From Delphinapterus leucas (Eukaryota; Chordata; Mammalia; Artiodactyla; Monodontidae), in NCBI RefSeq assembly GCF_002288925.2, contig NW_022098023.1:29343850-29407849 (forward strand): a stretch of 64,000 nt of DNA, read 5' to 3'. How positions within the stretch are numbered: position 1 is the stretch's first letter; every line of letters begins with the position of its first letter. Made by a program: the position numbers and the translations under genes. The notes beneath the pieces were generated by a model. That model had not been told where the DNA came from. It did no database searches and saw nothing but the letters and a program-made list of their open reading frames with translations. Of this stretch, positions 57,340 to 64,000 are shown piece by piece.

Positions 57340-57700
57340 GTATGTACCATGTGCCCATTCCTGCCACAAGTGATTTCCATTTAACATCTAAGTTTATCCT
57401 TGCATGGCTGTTTCCTCTGCATCACTACAGTCTCAGCCCAAATGTTATCTCTTTAGATAAATTTTCCATTATCCCTATAGTTAAATCCAGAAGTCCTCTC
57501 TCTATCTTCCTACCTCTTAATCAAGGCTCTCTTATTTTCCTTGTAGCACTTTTTCATTCTTTGAAATTCTTACTTAATTACTACTTTCTATGTTTATTTT
57601 CTCTTTTCTCACATTAGAAAGCAAGCTTGTAGAATGGGGATTGGGTCTGTCTTTTAAGTCACAAGACCCTGGCTCCTAGACATTGCTGGATAAGTAATAT
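57340..57700 (+). mobile_element. L2 LINE, 3' part
   Basis: 'cacatcactacagtctcagcccaaatgttatctc', 'ctcttattttccttgtagcactttttcattc', 'gaaagcaagcttgtagaatggggattgggtctgtc' keep the L2 3' order on the plus strand. Confidence 0.7.
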
Positions 57701-57713
57701 TTGCTCACACACC

Positions 57714-57795
57714 TTTGTAAAGCAATTATACTCTAATAAAGATGTTTTAAAAAGTAAATAAATAAAAATAAACAATACAATCAAAAGGCAAAAAA
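57714..57795 (+). mobile_element. Ultra-short L1 3' end
   Basis: 'tttgtaaagcaattatactctaataaagatgtttt' is the last 35 or so bases of the L1 3' end, including the AATAAAG motif, followed by an A-rich (AAATA) tail to about 57795. No clear target duplication seen. Confidence 0.8.
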
Positions 57796-57934
57796 AAATG
57801 TATATGGTTAGGAAAGAAGGTGATGGCACTCTTATGGGATGGTCTTGACTTTCTCAGAAACATAGTAGGTGCAGACTTTGGTATGAGATAAGGCTGCCTT
57901 GGAATAAATGTTACAACGGGCTTCATCATTATAA

Positions 57935-58060
57935 TATAGGTTAGATGTAAGCTCTCTGAGGGCAGTCTTCCATGGCACGTTCCTGAATGTCTCCACTGCT
58001 AATTGTTGTACCTGGAATATAGTAAATATGTAGAAAATGTTTGTTGATGATATGAATATA
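57935..58060 (+). mobile_element. L2 LINE 3'-end fragment
   Basis: 'gtaagctctctgagggcagtcttccatggc', 'tgttgtacctggaatatagtaaatatgtagaaaatgtttgttgatga' is the L2 3' end. Confidence 0.75.
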
Positions 58061-59529
58061 TGGTTAGAAAAAGAAAAAAATAATATTAGCTCAATAAATA
58101 TTAAATAGATAAATGATTAGATAAATAAAAGAACAAGGAATTCTATGCAGATAGAGACTAGGATCTCAACAGAACCAAAATGTTTATGAGGATAAAAACT
58201 TGAACAAGAGAAGAAAGAAGACTGGTAAGAAAAACTTAGAAAATATGGATGGAACCATATTTCCTTCGTTCCCTCCAAAGGCAATGTACAATGGATTGTA
58301 AAGTTAAAATAAATAGGCCTACAACTAGATTAAATAAACAAATAGTCTGTCTTACATTTTCTGTAGGGTGACCTCTGCTATTTTCTTCCTTCTCAAGATT
58401 ACTAAACAATTACTAAATTAATAAGGAGATTCTTCTATTGAGACTAACTTCCTGGATAAAGCCAATCACATGCCAAATAATAATTATGAGTATCCTAAGC
58501 AAAGCTCATTGCTGCCTCATTTGCTGTCTGATAGGCATAATTTAGCTGATGAACATTTGTTTGCTCAACTCATATTGACTTAGGTTAATTCTTTCACAGT
58601 AAGACTTGGATATAGTAAATTTATGCGTTATCTAGTAATTATTGTTATGAGAGGGTCCACATTAATATGTTAAATTTTGCTTTAAGATGTGCTAATTAAG
58701 CTTATTGTGTGGCAGACTCAGACCTTACATTTTGAGTTTGTCAGTATTTCTTTCTTGAAATGCCTGGGATATTTTTGTTATTCAACTGTGCTGGTTTAAA
58801 AAATAAGGATATCTGCTACAATATGAAGGACACTTTACTCTCTCAATTTAGGTTATAGCTCTATTTATCTGGTGCAAGCAAGGGAATAGGAATTATTATA
58901 TTTTCAATATCTAAATAATCAATTGGGTGTTCACAAACTTAAGTGCTATGATTTCTTTAGGAGACAACTGAAAATAACATATCTGTTTTATTTGATAATC
59001 CTGATGTGGCCCATACTAAACCATACCCTATAGAAACTTCAATGTATATGATTCTAAAATTAATCATTCCCATAGTACTTTTATAATCTAGGCATTAGAA
59101 ATTCCCTTTCCAGTCACATAATGAGCTAGCTTATTTAGACAAAGTACCCTACTGAAAACAATTATAAATGTTTTATGAAATATGTTTTTAAAATATTTTT
59201 TAAAGTATTGAAGAAATGACCACAGAGGAAGGAAATATGAATGCAAGTGGGAACACAAATAGGCAAGCAGAGTTTTGTGACTGCTTTTGTGCTGAGGGCA
59301 CGCTGCCAAAACTTGAACTTAGGAACTTGAACTTGAAGGTTTTGGTGGTGTTTTGAGCATGAAGGGAAACTTCAAACATTTGACACTGAACAGAGCTGGC
59401 TAAGATGCAGTGTGGGAGACATCATCACTAAGAAGTTGTAATCACTAGAAACTTCTCCTATGGACACACAGCCCAAATTTCCATCTCCTGGTTTAAAAAA
59501 ACCCCTTAAGCTATGAACTTAAAAGGAAG
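58061..59529. other. Unassigned AT-rich sequence
   Basis: No gene or repeat recognised. A simple 'aataaat' run at 58070-58130. Confidence 0.4.
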
Positions 59530-59761
59530 CAAAGCATTTTTTTGTGGGAAACAGCAGAAACAATAGATACAGAAATAGACCCAAAAGACTTCAAGCACTG
59601 GAAGTATCAAAAAAAGATAAAGCAAATATTCTTACTACATTCAAAAACTAAAAGCAAGCAAGGAACATATATCTATAAGAAAATGTTATAGATTTAAAAA
59701 AATGGAAACTCTAGAAATGATAACTGTAACTAATATTGAAAACAAAATGGTTAAATATATT
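59530..59761 (+). mobile_element. HAL1/L1-type LINE remnant, left part
   Basis: 'gaaacaatagatacagaaatagacccaaaagacttcaag', 'tggaaactctagaaatgataactgtaactaatattg' follows the ORF1 order of HAL1/L1. Confidence 0.5.
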
Positions 59762-59771
59762 AGCCATTTTG

Positions 59772-60004
59772 GGGCTTCCCTGGTGGCGCAGTGGTTGACA
59801 GTCCGCCTGCTGATGCAGGGGACACGGGTTCATGCCCCGGTCCGGGAAGATCTCACATGCCGTGGAGCGGCTGCGCCCATGAGCCATGGCTGCTGAGCCT
59901 GCGCGTCCGGAGCCTGTGCTCCGCAACGGGAGAAGCCACAACAGTGAGAGGCCCATGTACCAGAAAAAAAAATATATATATATATATATAAATATATATA
60001 TATA
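59772..60004 (+). mobile_element. CHR-type SINE, copy 8, with (TA)n in the tail
   Basis: Flanked by the 10-bp target duplication AGCCATTTTG (59762-59771 and 60005-60014). The A tail has grown a (TA)n tract (59972-60004). It is inserted in the HAL1/L1-type LINE. Confidence 0.96.
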
Positions 60005-60014
60005 AGCCATTTTG

Positions 60015-60330
60015 AAATACCTAAAAAGAAAATTCATGAGTTGGAAAGGTAGGTCAAAAGAAACTACCTAGAATGCCACATGGTGAGGCAAAGTGATACA
60101 AATCAAAGATATAGAATATAATCATAGTGTTCAAAGGATGAATAACTCCAAATATTGGAGAAGCCCAATGAATCCCCAAAAGTTCCTTCAGAAGAAAAAT
60201 TATTCCAGGTGCAAGGGTTTAAATGCAAGAAGGAATAAAAATCAAAGAAAACAGTACATATTGGTTTTGTCTTGCTGAACTTTTGTTGTATAAAAGAATA
60301 ATAATTACGTGCCAAGGGATTAAAATGAGA
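60015..60330 (+). mobile_element. HAL1/L1-type LINE remnant, right part
   Basis: 'agaatataatcatagtgttcaaaggatgaataactccaaatattgg', 'ttccttcagaagaaaaattattccaggtgcaagggtttaaatgcaagaaggaataaaaatc' continues the same LINE. Confidence 0.5.
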
Positions 60331-63019
60331 GAGAAATAAACTATCAAACAACGTCCTATAAGTTAGGAAGTGAATAAATGAATTGTTTTAAGTTAGGACC
60401 TCAAGAGGCATATGTCAAAGAAGATTAGATGTGCAAGGGATTGACTAGACTACCTGAAGGATAAAGGGAGGAGAGCTGAGAAAGGGACCACAATACAGGT
60501 CTCCCACATGTGTAAAGAGAGGAGGAGGGAACATTGGGTAAAAAGAGGATCAGGCTGCAGCATAGATTGGATAATATTTCATCCAGACCAATGGAGAGTT
60601 CTCCAGTGAAAGTTGTCACTCAGAGGAAACTTGCATTGGGCAGGAATGTCTGACACTCTAATCCTCACTGTGGTCATTCTGGGGAAAGCATGACAGCAGC
60701 TTAGGGGAAGCATGGCCGCACCATCCTCAAGGTGGAGGATCCAGAGAGGCTGAGTGTCAACTATTCTCCCCCCAGCGGAAGATCTGAGAAACATATTTCT
60801 ATGACTGCCACATGGAGTTAAATTTTCTAATATCTTTGTATTTTGGAGGAAGAAGAAGAAAGATAAAAATATTGATGAGTGTAGATTTTAGTAGGTTAAG
60901 TATGCACATTGTAATTTCCAGAGTATTCACTAAAGTAATAAAAACAGGTATATTACTTCCAAACCAACAGAGGAGAGATGATGATGGAAACAATTTCAGA
61001 AGGCAAGAATAGGGAAAGGGGACAAACAAAATAAGACAGATTCGTAAGTAGGAAATGTAAAAAAATATGTTATATATTTTAAAAATCACTTTTAGATTAC
61101 CTGTAATGGACTACATGCTCTAGTTAAAAACAGTGGTTGTCAAAATTAATCTTAAAAACCAATCGGTATACTTTATGAGATGTAGTTAGTTTCTACACTA
61201 GATTCTACTTCTCTTGAAATTATTATTCCTTTCACAAATATTTTTTAGCTTTTCCTTGCTCTGAGAATGAACACAGAAATGCCTAAATTTCCCAGGGAAA
61301 AAGCCAACTTAGAATTTGAAATTTATTGAAAGATACATGCAGAACACTAGTGATTTCTCTTCAATAAATTTGGGTGGGTAGGGAAAGGCCAAATACCCTG
61401 AAGTTTCATGATAAAACAATAATTACTGTTTGAACTGTTTTTATTTCTGAAAATAAATTGAGATAACCTATAACTCTAGACTTATTTTACTAGATCATTA
61501 AAATCAAAACAGAAGTTTAAAAAATTGTATTTGGAGACAATGGGTATAGTAAAACCAAATCATTAAGTTATATCATTATTATGAGTAAAAGGAAACTGAA
61601 CAAGCAACAAAAGGAAATGCAAAGGATTATATACATTTTTCTTTTTCCAATAAAAGGGCGATGATCTTTCTTTAGGAGTGACAGACTTTCAAAATGATCT
61701 TTTTTTGCATGAATAATGAATGCATATTCAAGAAATACAAACAATCTGATGGAATGTGTCATAGCTGTTTATTAAAAGAGGAAGAAGTGATCTTACCACA
61801 TTTTTCTTAACAGGGTAGTAATGGGTTTTTTAAGATGCACTCGAGCAGAAGTTAATGTACATTTTCATCAGCCCAATTCCATTTTGTGGCACAGCGAGGA
61901 AGGTTTAATGAACTCCACAAGCAAACTTTGTCACCTTATAAGCACATCTTCAGTTTTAACTGATCTCTGTGTTCAGTTCCCAAATGTTTAGCACTCATCT
62001 TCAAACCAAGATTTATTTCTGATTTTTCTCTAGGAAGGCTTTCCTCACTGCTCTAGCCAGTCATTACCCACCCCAGGCTGGCAGCTGACACACTGATGCC
62101 TGTGTTATTAACTGAACTTGGTACTCTTCCCATCAATAAGCCAAACATCCAGGGGAGTTAATAGCTATTTATACATTCTTATTAACAAGATGCAGGTTTA
62201 TAAACCTTCTTTCATTGTGAAGCTCTAAATGCATATGCTCTTCTATTAAGAAAAGTTGTATATACAGATGTATATACAAATTTTGACTGTGCAGCATTTT
62301 TGGTTCATATCGTATTTCCTGTTGTCCATATATCACGGGCAACTTTTTTGAGAGATATCTTAGGAACTTCCATGCAATGTTTTTTATTCCCTTTGACCAG
62401 TTGTTGCTGTGCTTCTTTAGACAGGTGATGAAGCCAGACAGCATTATTCTTTGTTTCCTCCTCCTCACCCACTCCAGATGTTCCCTCTACAGATCTCAGC
62501 AAAGCAAAGACAGCTTTAAAAATATTACTGATTCTTTTTTTCTTTTAGTGAGATGAAAAATTCTGAGTCTTTCATGATATAAAATTTTAGAAAAAGTAAT
62601 TTATTGAACCCTTCTTAATGATGCTGTTTCTACATTATTCTTTTGTAAAAGGAGAAAAGACTCTCAAATGACATTTGGTGATGTTCTGACAGCTAATGAG
62701 GGAGATGTCATCATGATTCTGAGGACTTTCCATGTCACCGAGGCTGTTCTAGGATTCTGACTGATTTTTAGTTTTTAAACTAAAAACTTTCCCTTTCATT
62801 AAAAAGTACAACTAGTTTTTGTACAATATTAAAATTGCATTGGTTGTCCAAAGAGATAGTTGAGAGTTGTCTAATCCATCCTTCTAGACGGGTCATAAGA
62901 CCCTTTTAGTCCTTTTAGAGAGCATTGAACAGTGTAACATCCAGCCATGAATCAGACATTCACCATGGTGAAGCTTAAAAGAACAGGGCTATTTTAATGT
63001 AGAATTACAAAGAGACAAG
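60331..63019. other. Unassigned sequence
   Basis: About 2.7 kb with no recognised gene, RNA or repeat. An inverted repeat (tttttagttt / aaactaaaaa, two-base loop) is at 62765-62786. Minus-strand ORFs near 62169-62502 have no known domain. Confidence 0.4.
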
Positions 63020-63105
63020 GCTTATTGATTTAAATTAAGTGAGATACTTTATATGAAGTGGTTAGCACAAAGTTTGTTCATAGGAGTAATAAACACTTGC
63101 TGTTT
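63020..63105 (+). mobile_element. MIR SINE 3' fragment
   Basis: 'ttaaattaagtgagatactttatatgaagtggttagcacaaag' then 'aataaacacttgc' is MIR-like. Confidence 0.5.
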
Positions 63106-63852
63106 GACCTTTGGTTGGGAGATTCATTTTCCTCCATGGTTTGATAATGGAGCGGGTATACACTACCACTTACCTATCTGCTCTTGTAACCTATTTCTTA
63201 AGGTTTGTGAGTCTTGCTCATGTTGTTGTTCCTCCTAAATGTAACCCACAAGATATTTTCCACCAATCTTGACCATTCCTCCACCAACCCATTGCTTCAG
63301 ATGGTGGGGACAAGACCCAAGGACAAGTGGGCCTTTTGCAGGACCAGGTGGAACCTCTGATTCCTCTGTGCACAGCTCTATAATTAGCTCCTCCCAACAC
63401 ACTGGGGAGGTGGCTCTGAAATTTTGACAATGTAATCTGAAACCTGACTTTACTTTAGAACTACAAAATACCAATTTTGAAAGAGAGACAAAAATGATAT
63501 AAAGCATGAAGCCCCATCTTGGTCAGGTGATTTTGACTTACGCATCTTAAACTGTCTTTTTATGTTTGAGTTTTTGTCCGTTGAATAATCTGCACACTTT
63601 TCATAGAACTATTATTTAATTTGGGAGCATCAGTAAGAATTTTCTTGAGGATATTTATCTCAGTTCTTGACTTAAAGCTCACCCTGCCCATCAGAGCTTC
63701 TTTTTGTGACATACCTGAGAATTCTGAAGAAATATCAGTCATGCTTGTGCCTTGAGAAGAATTTCTTCATTCACCTACCAATATTGACTGTTCTTTATGG
63801 TTTGAAAGATAATTTATGTTGAATGGTTTTTATTTTTAAAACTTATATTGCA
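63106..63852. other. Unassigned sequence
   Basis: No gene or repeat recognised. Confidence 0.4.
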
Positions 63853-64000
63853 GGGCTTCCCTGGTGGCGCAGTGGTTGAGAGTCCGCCTGCCGATGCAGG
63901 GGACGCGGGCTCGTGCCCCGGTCCGGGAAGATCCCACATGCCGCGGGGCGGCTGGGCCCGTGAGCCATGGCCGCTGAGCCTGCACGTCCGGAGCCTGTGC
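63853..64000 (+). mobile_element. CHR-type SINE, copy 9 (cut by window end)
   Basis: It starts GGGCTTCCCTGGTGGCGCAG and reaches the tRNA-related and middle part before the window ends at 64000. The right flank and target-site duplication lie outside. Confidence 0.95.

Noticed and set aside
62169..62502. Two overlapping minus-strand ORFs, basic composition
   Set aside because: I looked for a processed pseudogene but recognised no family. No poly-A tract or flanking duplication seen.
1..64000. CRISPR arrays, bacterial operons, phage or plasmid features
   Set aside because: No regularly spaced repeats, no ribosome-binding-site and ORF layout. The sequence is plainly mammalian.

Overview
The window is mammalian nuclear DNA, and most likely cetacean. 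Nine copies of one tRNA-derived SINE are scattered through it. They share a conserved opening (TTCCCTGGTGGCGCAGTGGT), a tRNA-like promoter region and an A-rich tail, which matches the CHR family of whales and dolphins. Young L1 3' ends of the cetartiodactyl type (ending AATAAAGATGTT plus poly-A) occur as well. I saw no ruminant BovB or Bov-tA repeat and no primate Alu. There are no bacterial or viral operons, no CRISPR array and no rRNA or tRNA genes.

I found no intact protein-coding gene. The sequence is AT-rich, ORFs are short and stop-dense, and the longest reach only about 157 codons and look accidental. The window is therefore intergenic DNA or a large intron. The only gene-derived sequence I recognise is a dead, intronless retrocopy of ZDHHC7 on the minus strand (about 31.9-33.7 kb). 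Its reading frame is broken and the DHHC catalytic core is missing.

Layout: 1-3.2 kb is a nest of an old L1 broken up by a SINE, an unassigned repeat and a MaLR-type LTR. 3.2-24 kb is mostly unique AT-rich sequence with old L2, MIR and MER5 fragments, two SINEs, a strong CTCF-like motif and a local 140-bp duplication. 24.4-27.2 kb holds a MaLR-like LTR, an old L1 with a Tigger-like element inside it, and a young L1 end with a perfect 16-bp target duplication. 28-31.7 kb has older repeats. 31.9-33.7 kb is the ZDHHC7 retrocopy and its GC-rich 5' part. 34.35-35.2 kb is a minus-strand ERV LTR carrying a nested SINE. 35.3-39 kb is packed with L2, MIR and L1 pieces, including an L1 insertion of less than 80 bp. 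39.4-39.9 kb contains a 100-N assembly gap flanked by two identical copies of the same L1 piece and a fold-back junction. 45.6-51.3 kb holds a long L2, a HAL1 element and an L1 ORF2 remnant. 54.3-64 kb carries a DNA-transposon-like relic, L2 pieces and the last three SINEs, the last one cut by the window edge.

No genes work together here. The history is one of successive retrotransposon insertions whose order can be read from the nesting. Repeat family names come from recognition by eye, not from a database search. I found no convincing new biological system. The items most worth a second look are the retrocopy, the two local direct duplications, the long hairpin in an L2, the fold-back at the gap, the LTR with preserved promoter signals, and the CTCF-like motif.
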